Below are positions 7,542 through 15,993 of a stretch of DNA of 31,724 nucleotides, piece by piece. Under the pieces are notes generated by a model. That model was given only the letters and a program-made list of their open reading frames with translations. It was not told where the DNA came from and did no database searches. Both the position numbers and the translations under genes were made by a program. This DNA comes from CBFHSD01 sp965658375 (GTDB lineage: Bacteria; Bacteroidota; Bacteroidia; Flavobacteriales_G; Salibacteraceae): contig CBFHSD010000026.1 of NCBI GenBank assembly GCA_965658375.1, positions 1 through 31,724 on the forward strand, in the 5' to 3' direction. Position 1 is the first letter of the stretch, and each line of letters opens with the position of its first letter.

Positions 7542-8558
7542 TTGAAAAAAATCTTTGTCACATTTCTTAAAATTGCCATTCCTCTTGGCTTGGGTCTCTA
7601 CCTCGTTTGGTACTTCTACGATAAGATGCAAAGCGAGGGCGAATGGGCAAACTTTGTGGAGGCAGTTTCGCGAGCCAACTATTCTTGGGTACTGATCTCT
7701 TTAGTGGTAGCGCTATTAAGCCATGTAAGTCGCGCTTACAGGTGGAAGTACACCTTAGAACCCCTAGGCTACAAACCAGACTTTAAAAACAGTTTTTACT
7801 CTGTAATGATCGGTTACCTCATCAACTTGGCCATTCCAAGATTAGGTGAAGTATCGCGCTGTGGTTTTATGAGCCGCTACGAGAAAATACCCATTGAAAA
7901 ATTGTTGGGAACCGTTATTGCTGAGCGCGTTGCTGACCTAATCATGTTGGGTGGGATTACCACCGCTGTTATCTTCCTTCAATTCAATCAAATTGAAAGT
8001 TTGCTGCTTGAAATTACCAATGCTGATGATGGTTCTAGCAACGGCAACTGGGCTTTTATTCTCTTAGGAATTGCTGTTCTTGGCCTAGCTGTAATGGTCT
8101 ACCTCTACCGTTTAAACTCAGAACATAAGCTGATTGTGCTGTATCAAAAGATTCTCAACGGCATTTTTGAAGGGGTGAAATCCATTTTCACAATGAAGCA
8201 AAAATGGGCCTTCATTGCGCATACCCTCTTTATTTGGGGAGCTTACTTTCTCATGTTCTACCTCTGCTTCTTTAGTTTGCCCGAAGCGGCAGATGTACCT
8301 ATTGGCGGAGTATTCACAGGTTTTGTACTAGGTGGAATTGCTATCGCATTGACCAATGGCGGCATTGGGGCTTACCCTATTGCCATACAATTGATACTCG
8401 GTTTGTACGGCATTGCTTCTGATGTTGGTGGAGCTTTGGGTTGGATTATCTGGACAGCACAGACCGTTCTGATTATTGTTGTTGGTTTGCTTTCTTTGTT
8501 CCTCATACAACGCAACAGAAAGACAGGAAATGAGCCTACTCCAGCAAATCAATCGTAA
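7542..8558 (+). CDS. Flippase-like integral membrane protein (lysylphosphatidylglycerol synthase TM / UPF0104 family)
   Basis: A 338-aa inner-membrane protein with about eight hydrophobic segments. It starts with a TTG at 7542, just 2 bases after the panD stop, giving MKKIFVTFLKIAIPLGLG. Landmarks of the family are SHVSRAYRWKYTLEPLGY near residue 60, SVMIGYLINLAIPRLGEVSRC near 85 and LLGTVIAERVADLI near 115. The C-terminal helices carry GGIGAYPIAIQLILGLYG. The family includes the membrane part of MprF and proteins proposed to flip lipids or polyprenol-linked sugars; the aminoacyl-transferase part of MprF is absent here. The gene is a conserved neighbour of panD in Bacteroidota. The exact substrate is unknown. 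Its 3' end overlaps the next gene by 29 bases. Confidence 0.85.
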   Translation: MKKIFVTFLKIAIPLGLGLYLVWYFYDKMQSEGEWANFVEAVSRANYSWVLISLVVALLSHVSRAYRWKYTLEPLGYKPDFKNSFYSVMIGYLINLAIPRLGEVSRCGFMSRYEKIPIEKLLGTVIAERVADLIMLGGITTAVIFLQFNQIESLLLEITNADDGSSNGNWAFILLGIAVLGLAVMVYLYRLNSEHKLIVLYQKILNGIFEGVKSIFTMKQKWAFIAHTLFIWGAYFLMFYLCFFSLPEAADVPIGGVFTGFVLGGIAIALTNGGIGAYPIAIQLILGLYGIASDVGGALGWIIWTAQTVLIIVVGLLSLFLIQRNRKTGNEPTPANQS

Positions 8559-9054
8559 AATTATTCCCTTAGAAGCACTCGCTCAACAATGTGATAATTG
8601 GAAAAAAGCTGGTGAACGCCTCGTGTTCACCAACGGAGTTTTTGACCTCATCCATAAAGGGCACATTACCTATTTGGCACAAGCCGCAGAACTAGGCAGC
8701 AAATTCATTATTGGCTTAAACAGTGATGCAAGCGTAAGAACCCTGAATAAAGGAGCCGCACGCCCCATTAAAGATCAAGACCAACGGGCATTTATACTTG
8801 CTGCATTGTCTTTTGTAGATGCTGTAGTTCTTTTTGGTGATCCCACACCTTACAACTTGATTCACACCATTACGCCCAATACCTTAGTTAAAGGGGGAGA
8901 TTACAATCCGCAAGAAACTGACCCAAAATCCAAGAGCTATATTGTAGGCTCCGACTGGGTAAGAGAACACAAAGGAGAAGTAAAGGTGATTCCATTTTTA
9001 CCCGGTTATTCAACCACAACACTTGAGGAGAAGATTATACGCAGCAATGCTTAA
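8530..9054 (+). CDS. Nucleotidyltransferase of the RfaE2 type (D-glycero-beta-D-manno-heptose 1-phosphate adenylyltransferase)
   Basis: A 174-aa cytosolic enzyme of the cytidylyltransferase-like fold. The start is the ATG at 8530 inside the 3' end of the previous gene. Motifs: VFTNGVFDLIHKGHITYL with the HxGH site at residues 42-45, GLNSDASVRTLNKG, RPIKDQDQRAFILAALSFVDAVVLF, LVKGGDY, and the C-terminal YSTTTLEEKII that binds nucleotide. This is the length of a stand-alone RfaE domain II, the ADP-heptose-forming enzyme of lipopolysaccharide core synthesis. In this phylum the true sugar substrate is not certain, and no heptose kinase or isomerase is in the window. It sits between the flippase-like gene and radA (21 bases). 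Confidence 0.85.
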   Translation: MSLLQQINRKIIPLEALAQQCDNWKKAGERLVFTNGVFDLIHKGHITYLAQAAELGSKFIIGLNSDASVRTLNKGAARPIKDQDQRAFILAALSFVDAVVLFGDPTPYNLIHTITPNTLVKGGDYNPQETDPKSKSYIVGSDWVREHKGEVKVIPFLPGYSTTTLEEKIIRSNA

Positions 9055-9075
9055 TTTTGAGCCAAACAAAATGCT

Positions 9076-10437
9076 TTGGCCAAAATAAAACGCGCGTTTA
9101 CTTGTCAGAATTGTGGGAACCAAGAACCCAAATGGGTAGGTAAATGCCCTGCGTGTAACGAGTGGAACACCTTTGTAGAAGAACTTACAGAAAGTAGTCC
9201 TAAAAAGTCTTCCAACTCTTTCTCGAGCAGCAAAGTTCCTACGCCCACCAAAATCAACGAAGTTCGCTTAGAAGAGCAACCCAGAACCCTATTGCCAGAT
9301 GTGGAGCTTAACCGTGTTTTAGGTGGTGGCTTGGTTCCCGGATCACTCATTCTTATTGGTGGAGAACCAGGCATTGGAAAATCTACTTTAATGCTGCAGC
9401 TGGCGTTGGACTTACACAAGAAAATCTTGTACGTTTCTGGCGAGGAAAGCGAGCAACAAATACGCATGCGCGCTGAACGCATTGGCATTAAAAACGAAGA
9501 TTGTTTCTTATTGGCAGAAACACAACTGCACAACATATTTCAACAAATCAATGCGGTAGAACCCGATTTATTGATCATTGATTCCATTCAAACGCTTCAA
9601 TCGGCTTTGTTAGAATCTACACCAGGTAGTGTATCGCAAATACGCCAATGCACCGCAGAGCTAATGAAGTTCGCCAAAGAAACAGGCACACCAGTTGTCT
9701 TGGTGGGCCACATTACGAAAGAAGGCCAACTGGCTGGACCAAAAGTGCTGGAGCACATGGTAGATACCGTTTTGCAATTTGAAGGCGATCGCAACCATTT
9801 GTTCCGCTTGCTCAGGGCAGTGAAAAACCGCTTTGGTTCTACAAACGAGTTGGGAATTTACGAGATGGAAGGTTCGGGCCTGAGGCAAGTGACCAACCCT
9901 TCAGAAATATTGATTTCTAACAGAGACCAAGAACTTAGTGGTTCTGCCATTGCAGCAACCATTGAAGGTTTACGCCCTATGCTCATAGAAATGCAAGCCT
10001 TGGTGAGTACGGCAGTGTATGGCACTCCTCAGCGCTCTGCTACCGGTTTTGATTTAAGGAGGATGAACATGCTTTTGGCTGTGCTGGAAAAACGCTGTGG
10101 ATTCAAGTTAGGCGCCAAAGATGTATTCCTCAATATTGCTGGAGGCATACGTGTAGATGATCCGGCCATCGATCTGGCTGTGGTAAGTGCTATACTTTCG
10201 TCAAACGAAGATATGCCCATAGACCCCAATGTTTGTTTGGCTGGAGAAGTGGGTCTTTCAGGAGAAATACGCCCTGTAACACGGATTGAACAACGTGTTT
10301 CTGAAGCAGAAAAACTCGGTTTCTCAAAAATAGTGGTAAGCGCTTACAATGCACGCAATATCAAGCCCAACACCTATAAAATTCAAATAGTACCGGTTTT
10401 AAAAATAGAAGAGGTCTTTCGCAAACTATTCGCTTAG
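9076..10437 (+). CDS. radA: DNA repair protein RadA
   Basis: A 453-aa RecA-like branch-migration helicase that helps process recombination intermediates. The start is a TTG at 9076, giving MAKIKRAFTC directly before the zinc finger; the nearby ATG at 9071 is out of frame and closes at once. Domains: C4 zinc finger (residues about 9-28, CQNC and CPAC), ATPase with Walker A GGEPGIGKST (near 94) and LLIIDSIQTL, the RadA-specific KNRFG motif near 251, and a C-terminal Lon-like domain (about 290-453) with PAIDLAVVSAILSS and GEVGLSGEIRPV. It ends the panC operon and overlaps the convergent OmpA gene by 12 bases. Confidence 0.97.
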   Translation: MAKIKRAFTCQNCGNQEPKWVGKCPACNEWNTFVEELTESSPKKSSNSFSSSKVPTPTKINEVRLEEQPRTLLPDVELNRVLGGGLVPGSLILIGGEPGIGKSTLMLQLALDLHKKILYVSGEESEQQIRMRAERIGIKNEDCFLLAETQLHNIFQQINAVEPDLLIIDSIQTLQSALLESTPGSVSQIRQCTAELMKFAKETGTPVVLVGHITKEGQLAGPKVLEHMVDTVLQFEGDRNHLFRLLRAVKNRFGSTNELGIYEMEGSGLRQVTNPSEILISNRDQELSGSAIAATIEGLRPMLIEMQALVSTAVYGTPQRSATGFDLRRMNMLLAVLEKRCGFKLGAKDVFLNIAGGIRVDDPAIDLAVVSAILSSNEDMPIDPNVCLAGEVGLSGEIRPVTRIEQRVSEAEKLGFSKIVVSAYNARNIKPNTYKIQIVPVLKIEEVFRKLFA

Positions 10438-11466
10438 TTCTTCGCTGGGCTCTTCTTGGTTGATTTGAGCTGCACCTTCTTCCAAAATCTCGAATAGTTT
10501 ATCGAGGTTAGGAGTAAGAATCACCTCTATTCTTCTGTTCTTGGCTTTACCTTCTGGCGAATCGTTATCAGAAATAGGGAAAAACTCACCCCTTCCAGCT
10601 GCAGTGAGGATCAGCGGATCCAAAGTGCTGTTGTCTACCATAATTCTTACCACAGAAGTAGCGCGCATCACAGATAAATCCCAGTTGTCTTTAATGCGTT
10701 GGCTTTTCATCGGGTCACTATCTGTGTGGCCTTCTACCAAAATGGTCAAATCTTTCTGGTCTTCTAAAGCCTTTGCCAGTTGCACTACGGCTTTTGAACC
10801 TTCGCTTCCCACTTCTGTAGAACCCGAGGCAAACAAGAGTTTGGCTTCCATAGAAACATACACACGGCCGTTTCTTTGCTCCACTTGTATGCCCTTGTTT
10901 TCAAAGCCAACCAAGGCTTTTTTTACCGCTTCTTTCAACTGAGTTACCGCGGCATCTTTTTGCGCAATAATTTGCTCCAACTCATTGACGCGTTGTTCTC
11001 TCAATTTCAACTGATCATTGAGCACATCTAAGTTACGCTGTTGCTTGTCTAGGTCTATTTGCAATAATTTGAGGCTATCTTCTTTGTTTTGCAGTTTCTC
11101 TTGAATCACTAAAAGCTCAGCCATCAACTTGCGGTTCTCCATTTCAGAAGAGCTTTGAAGTTCGTTCTGTTTATTCAGCAAATCTTCGTTGAATTGGCGC
11201 AATTTTTCAAACTGAAACATGGTGCGCTTTAATTTCTCAGCACAGGCTACGGTGTCTTGCACTGCGGCTTCCAATTCTTTTTCTAGGCGCGCTAGTTCTG
11301 CTTCATGCTCTGTATTGGTAGTGGCCAACTTTTGATTTTCAGCCGACAAATACTTGCGCTCTTCTTCTGCCGCATCGTACTTATCTTTTACATCTTGCAT
11401 CTGTTTTGGGGGAACACATCCTACACCCAACACTGCTAATAATCCGAACACCAAAAACCTATTCAT
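10426..11466 (-). CDS. OmpA-family lipoprotein with long coiled coil
   Basis: A 346-aa protein. The N-terminus MNRFLVFGLLAVLGVGC ends in a lipobox with Cys17. Residues about 25-180 are heptad-rich coiled coil with many Glu, Gln, Lys and Leu (for example NDQLKLREQRVNELEQII). The C-terminal part, about 205-330, is an OmpA/MotB peptidoglycan-binding domain: LLFASGSTEV, ILVEGHTDSDPM, then LSVMRATSVVRIMVD and KAKNRRIEVILTP. It therefore likely spans from the outer-membrane lipid to the peptidoglycan and anchors the envelope. The tail is acidic (EEPSEELSE). It converges on radA with a 12-base overlap and has no terminator. It diverges from the large beta-barrel gene. Confidence 0.92.
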   Translation of the reverse strand: MNRFLVFGLLAVLGVGCVPPKQMQDVKDKYDAAEEERKYLSAENQKLATTNTEHEAELARLEKELEAAVQDTVACAEKLKRTMFQFEKLRQFNEDLLNKQNELQSSSEMENRKLMAELLVIQEKLQNKEDSLKLLQIDLDKQQRNLDVLNDQLKLREQRVNELEQIIAQKDAAVTQLKEAVKKALVGFENKGIQVEQRNGRVYVSMEAKLLFASGSTEVGSEGSKAVVQLAKALEDQKDLTILVEGHTDSDPMKSQRIKDNWDLSVMRATSVVRIMVDNSTLDPLILTAAGRGEFFPISDNDSPEGKAKNRRIEVILTPNLDKLFEILEEGAAQINQEEPSEELSE

Positions 11467-11644
11467 ACCTCTTCAGTTTATACACAGACAAAGGTCAACG
11501 AGGAATGTGCTGCTATAAAGGGACACATCTGCTAATTTTAAACACTGTTTTTTTGATAAACCCGCCTCATATTTCCCTTTGTTCTTTACTTGCATTCAAA
11601 TACGCAACGTGCATTTTGTACGTTTACATCATCAATTCAGGTTC

Positions 11645-14600
11645 TTGAAGCAAAGAATTCTACATATCTGTCTTTTGATTGTAACATGCACCAACATAGC
11701 TTGGGCGCAATGGCAGGGCTTGGAGCAAAAAACCATTCGCTTAACCAATGATTCTATTGTGCTAGATTCATTTGCCATTTTACCCACTAGCATTCACATC
11801 AAAGGGCTTGACAGCACACAATTCCGCTTCAACTCACAAACCAACGCCTTAATTCTTTCGCCAAATCTTGGGTTAGACAGCATACAGATTACTTACCGCA
11901 AAATGGCCATCCCTCTCAATCAAGTGTATTACAACAAAGACACAAATCTGATAGAAGAGAAATACACACCCAGCATCAACCCTTTTGCCATCACCAATTT
12001 TGATGAAAACGAAATGCGCTTTAGCCAAAGCCGATTGGAAAAAAGTGGGAACCTCTCGCGTGGTATCTCGGTGGGGAACAACCAAAACATGGGAGTTCAA
12101 AGCAATTTGCAGCTGCAACTTTCTGGTTACCTCACAGACAATTTGCGTTTAAATGCCGCCATTGCCGATCAAAACATACCGGTTCAACCCAACGGAAATA
12201 CCCAAGTCATTCAAGATTTTGATCAGGTGTACATTCAGTTGATACACCCTGAGCACCAACTCACCGCAGGAGATTTTAGATTGAAAAATCACCATTCTTA
12301 CTTTAGCGTGTACGACAAAAAATTGCGTGGAATTGGCTATGAAAACAGGCTTTCTGTGGGATCGCGTGGATTGCAAACAGAATCGCATTTAAGTGGAGCC
12401 GTTTCTCGTGGGAAGTTTGCACGAAATCAAATACAAGGAATTGAAGGCAATCAAGGGCCTTACCGTTTGAATGGAGATGAGAACGAGCAATTCATCGTAA
12501 TTTTAAGCGGAACAGAGAAGGTGTACATTGATGGCAGGCTCCTCCAACGTGGGCAAAACAAAGACTATGTGATTGACTACAATCTTTCCGAAATCACCTT
12601 TACCGCACAAAACCTCATTACCAAAGACCGTAGAATCATCATCGAATTTCAATACGTTTCTCAGGCCTACGGACGTTCGCTCATTGCAGCAGAAAACCAA
12701 TGGAGCAACAAGAAATTCAAGGCAGGTTTTTCCATGTACTCAGAGAGTGACAACGAGAACAACCCTTTTCAGCAAAACCTTTCTGATGAAGAGGTGGCTT
12801 TTTTATCTACCATTGGTGATAATGTCAATAGCGCCTTGGTTCCCTCAGCAAATACCGTAGAATTTGAAAATGACCGGGTGCTTTATCGGGTAATCCCTTA
12901 CAGCCAAGCAGGTATTGATTCCATCTTTGAATACAGCACCAATCCAGATAGTGCCACTTACCTAGTTACCTTTACAGAGGTGAATCCCGGACAGGGGAAT
13001 TACATATTGCAACAAAGCACTGCAAACGGAAGAGTCTATGAATTCATTGACCCCATCAACGGTATTTCACAAGGAAATTATGTGCCCGCAAAGGTTCTGA
13101 TTACGCCCAAACAAAGGCAAGTATTTGAATTTAATGGGGCTTATACTTTTAATGAAAACAGCCGAATAGAAGCCTTTTGGGCACTAACTAATTACGATGC
13201 CAATCGTTATTCTACCATTGATGATGATGACAACGTTGGAAACGCATTAAAAGCCAACTTTACCCGTCAAAAACAATGGAAAGCCACCAATTGGGCAAGT
13301 GAGCTCACAGCAGGATTGGAGTTTGTAGATCAAAATTTTCAAGCCATTGAGTGGTTTAGAAGTGCTGAATTTGAGCGCGACTGGAATTTATTGGGTTTCG
13401 AGTACAAGGCAAGCCAGTACCTGCCAGAAGGAGGGCTTTTATTGAACAACCAAGAAGCAGGCTTTCGATCGGCTTACCAGTTTCAAGGAAACTACATTGA
13501 AGACGCCTACGCTGCTTCTCGCCATAAGCTCAACACCGTTTACAAGGCCAACGACTGGCATTTGCGTTACACAGGAAGCCTTACCCAAAGTGATTTCAAC
13601 GATTCTACCCAAGCCGATTTCTACCGCCACAAAACCCTTTTGAGTAAAACGAGCAAACACATTCAGCTGGGTTATGAAGATGAATTTGAGAACAACGCGC
13701 AAAACTGGGGTGATTCTCTGTCGCAATCTGCTTATTCATTTTGGAATTGGAAAACCTTCTTACGCGGAGCAGACACGAGCAAGGTAGACTATAAAATATA
13801 CGCGGGTCAGCGCTTGGATGACCGAGTGACTAATGGCAACCTGCAACGCCAAACCAGCGCTAACGAAGCTGGAGGTTCGGTCTTACTGCGTCTGAAAAAA
13901 GGAAATCAAGCAGGTCTACTTTGGAATTACCGCGACTTGCAAGTAAATGATACAACCAGTAGCATAGACCCAGCACAGACCAACACCCTGCGTGCCACTT
14001 ACAACCTACGCTTTTTTAAAAATGCTTTGGTATTGGGTTCTTTCTATGAGTTTGGTTCTGGATTGGAAGAAGTACTTGATTTTCTGTACCTGGAGGTTTC
14101 TCCCGGACAAGGAATTTACGCCTGGATAGATTACAATGAAAACGGCATTAAAGAGCAAAACGAATTTGAGATAGCTCCCTTTCCAGACCAAGCCAATTAC
14201 ATACGTGTGGTGGCGCCATCTAACCAATTTGTGCAGGCAGATTTACTCAATTTTAGCCAATCGGTACAAGTCAATTTTTACAACCTCTGGAACCAGAGTA
14301 CCGGCATCCGAAAATTCATGAGTCACTTACAAAACCAGGCCTCTTACCGCTTAGATAGAAAAGCCGAAGACGAGAGTAACATCAACCGCTGGAACCCTTT
14401 TGAAGCTGCATTTAGAGACAGCGGACTCATTTCATCTAGTGCTGCCTTGCGCAATACCTTGTATTGGAATCGCACCCACCCCATTTATGGCTTGGAGTAT
14501 ACCATTCAAAACTCAGGGAACCAACAACTCACCAGCAGCGGAATAGCCCTTATTGAACAGCAAAACGAGTTGTTCTCGGGTCGGGTGAACTTCTTGAATT

Positions 14601-15079
14601 TTTGGAAATTTACCATGAGCTACCAAGAAGGAGTGCGCCAAAGTTTTAATGAACTCGCTGCATCGCGCAATTTCAAAATACCCACTATTATTTACAAAGC
14701 AGATCTCAATTACACACCACGCCCTACTTTACAAACCAGCCTTTCTTTTGAGCAGAAAGACCAAAATAACACCTTGGCAGAAGAAGCCCAAGAAGGCACT
14801 ACTTACACCACGAAATGGATGGTGAAATGGAGCAAAGAAAGTTACTCGCTCGAAACCCAAATTGCACATGTTCAGTTGAATTATGTGGGATCGCAAAACA
14901 ACTCTGCTGCTTTTGAAATGCTCAACGGTTTAACGCCTGGCACCAACTACACGTGGCTAGCCAATTACCAGCAGCAAATTGGTAAAAATATCCAAGCTTC
15001 TATCCTTTATAATGGTCGAATGATTGACAATGGCAGAACCATTCATACTGGAAATATGAGTGTAAGGGTTTATTTTTAG
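11645..15079 (+). CDS. Large predicted outer-membrane beta-barrel protein
   Basis: I choose the TTG at 11645: it gives MKQRILHICLLIVTCTNIAWA followed by QWQ, a clean signal peptide with an A-x-A-like cut, and a 1144-aa product. The open frame extends back to 11579 but those residues do not look like an N-terminus. Residues about 120-260 carry SRGISVGNNQNMGVQSNL, LSGYLTDNLRLNAAIAD, GNTQVIQDFDQVYIQL and LTAGDFRL, a pattern I associate with Bacteroidota surface proteins distantly like parts of SprA. Most of the rest alternates polar and aromatic residues as in long barrel strands. Near 820-840 an EF-like loop WIDYNENGIKEQNEFE appears. The last residue is Phe (VRVYF), typical of outer-membrane barrels. 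Function not known; TonB box and plug domain not seen. Confidence 0.7.
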   Translation: MKQRILHICLLIVTCTNIAWAQWQGLEQKTIRLTNDSIVLDSFAILPTSIHIKGLDSTQFRFNSQTNALILSPNLGLDSIQITYRKMAIPLNQVYYNKDTNLIEEKYTPSINPFAITNFDENEMRFSQSRLEKSGNLSRGISVGNNQNMGVQSNLQLQLSGYLTDNLRLNAAIADQNIPVQPNGNTQVIQDFDQVYIQLIHPEHQLTAGDFRLKNHHSYFSVYDKKLRGIGYENRLSVGSRGLQTESHLSGAVSRGKFARNQIQGIEGNQGPYRLNGDENEQFIVILSGTEKVYIDGRLLQRGQNKDYVIDYNLSEITFTAQNLITKDRRIIIEFQYVSQAYGRSLIAAENQWSNKKFKAGFSMYSESDNENNPFQQNLSDEEVAFLSTIGDNVNSALVPSANTVEFENDRVLYRVIPYSQAGIDSIFEYSTNPDSATYLVTFTEVNPGQGNYILQQSTANGRVYEFIDPINGISQGNYVPAKVLITPKQRQVFEFNGAYTFNENSRIEAFWALTNYDANRYSTIDDDDNVGNALKANFTRQKQWKATNWASELTAGLEFVDQNFQAIEWFRSAEFERDWNLLGFEYKASQYLPEGGLLLNNQEAGFRSAYQFQGNYIEDAYAASRHKLNTVYKANDWHLRYTGSLTQSDFNDSTQADFYRHKTLLSKTSKHIQLGYEDEFENNAQNWGDSLSQSAYSFWNWKTFLRGADTSKVDYKIYAGQRLDDRVTNGNLQRQTSANEAGGSVLLRLKKGNQAGLLWNYRDLQVNDTTSSIDPAQTNTLRATYNLRFFKNALVLGSFYEFGSGLEEVLDFLYLEVSPGQGIYAWIDYNENGIKEQNEFEIAPFPDQANYIRVVAPSNQFVQADLLNFSQSVQVNFYNLWNQSTGIRKFMSHLQNQASYRLDRKAEDESNINRWNPFEAAFRDSGLISSSAALRNTLYWNRTHPIYGLEYTIQNSGNQQLTSSGIALIEQQNELFSGRVNFLNFWKFTMSYQEGVRQSFNELAASRNFKIPTIIYKADLNYTPRPTLQTSLSFEQKDQNNTLAEEAQEGTTYTTKWMVKWSKESYSLETQIAHVQLNYVGSQNNSAAFEMLNGLTPGTNYTWLANYQQQIGKNIQASILYNGRMIDNGRTIHTGNMSVRVYF

Positions 15080-15251
15080 AAATGAACCTGAAAAATGCTT
15101 TTTACACTCAGTACAATCCTATTCTTACCCCAAAAAGGCAATTGGTTTTTTGACTTGGACATAATCTATATTGATTTGTAGGTTTTCACATTTACCGCAA
15201 AGCGCATTAACAGGTCTTGGAGTAAAGGCATCTTTTAAAGTTTAAATAATG

Positions 15252-15275
15252 AATCTCGCAGTTGCGGGATTTTTC
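15252..15275 (+). terminator. Intrinsic terminator on the plus strand
   Basis: AATCTCGC (15252-15259) pairs with GCGGGATT (15264-15271), 8 bp with one G-U pair and a 4-base loop, followed directly by TTTT. It lies about 170 bases after the beta-barrel gene stop and just before the convergent pdeM stop, so it ends either a long 3' UTR or a small separate transcript. Confidence 0.6.
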
Positions 15276-15277
15276 AT

Positions 15278-15922
15278 TCAAACCCCACTCAGCTTCACCA
15301 ACTGGCCTTCTGCCAATCCAATCACTTGGTCGTTCTTTTTAGGTTGAATGGGATGCAAACCGGTTAAATCTCCAAAAGCGGGTAGAATACCCTGCTGTTC
15401 TCCTAACCAAAAACAAGGTAGAATGGCTCTTTGCTTGGCCTGCCCACGCAGCTTTATACCTGGATGTATGTGCCCTGCAATGTTGTAGTAATCTGTCGGG
15501 TTGTTTTCTATCGGAATGTGGGTAAAGGCAAAACCTTCTTCAATCCAATGGGGTTTCAATTCAATCTTGAACTCCTCATACTTTGAGGGGTCTAGTATAT
15601 CATGATTGCCCTCAATCAATACAAATGCAATGTGAGAATGTTGCTTTAAGAAATGCCCAAACACATCCCACTCCGAGTTGTAGTCGCTATGAAAAAGATC
15701 TCCCAAAAAAACCACTTGTTTGGGTTGGTAGGTTCTAAACAGCAACTCAAGGTTAGCAATGTTAAGAGACCCGACTTGCGAAGGGATGTGGTAACCCATT
15801 TTTCTAAAATGAGTGGCTTTGCCCAAATGCACATCAGAAACAATGAGTGTTTCTAACACCGGCCAATACATGGCGGCTAAGCCATTGAGCTCGAAAATAT
15901 GGTTGCGCAATTCTAATTTCAC
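15278..15922 (-). CDS. pdeM: Ligase-associated DNA damage response phosphoesterase PdeM
   Basis: A 214-aa calcineurin-like metallophosphoesterase. The start is a GTG at 15922; an ATG further upstream at 15958 lies inside a terminator hairpin and is rejected. Metal-binding motifs are in order: SDVHLGKATHFRKMG (DxH, near residue 30), FLGDLFHS (GDxxH, near 75), EGNHD (GNHD, near 105), and IAGHIHPGIKLRG (GHxH, near 147). CFWLGEQQGILPAFG near 170 is typical of the PdeM subfamily. In many bacteria PdeM is encoded with a DEXH helicase, an MBL-fold exonuclease and an ATP-dependent ligase; here the helicase lies two genes upstream on the same strand, separated by a subtilase, and ligase and exonuclease are not in the window. 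Confidence 0.88.
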   Translation of the reverse strand: MKLELRNHIFELNGLAAMYWPVLETLIVSDVHLGKATHFRKMGYHIPSQVGSLNIANLELLFRTYQPKQVVFLGDLFHSDYNSEWDVFGHFLKQHSHIAFVLIEGNHDILDPSKYEEFKIELKPHWIEEGFAFTHIPIENNPTDYYNIAGHIHPGIKLRGQAKQRAILPCFWLGEQQGILPAFGDLTGLHPIQPKKNDQVIGLAEGQLVKLSGV

Positions 15923-15930
15923 ACTGCAAA

Positions 15931-15970
15931 GCAAAAAAATAGTCCTTGCTGTGCGCACACAACAAGGACT
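15931..15970 (-). terminator. Strong intrinsic terminator between the subtilase gene and pdeM
   Basis: AGTCCTTG (15941-15948) pairs with CAAGGACT (15963-15970). After one C/A mismatch TGTG (15950-15953) pairs with CACA (15958-15961), leaving a 4-base loop: 12 bp in total. On the minus strand the stem is followed by A and seven T residues (15939-15933). It is 24 bases past the subtilase stop and ends about 10 bases before the GTG start of pdeM. Confidence 0.85.
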
Positions 15971-15993
15971 TAATTTATTCCTATTTTCTTTCT

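Noticed and set aside
15923..15958. ATG at 15958 as the pdeM start
   Set aside because: It lies inside the terminator hairpin of the subtilase gene and adds residues not expected in the family; GTG at 15922 gives the usual N-terminal strand.
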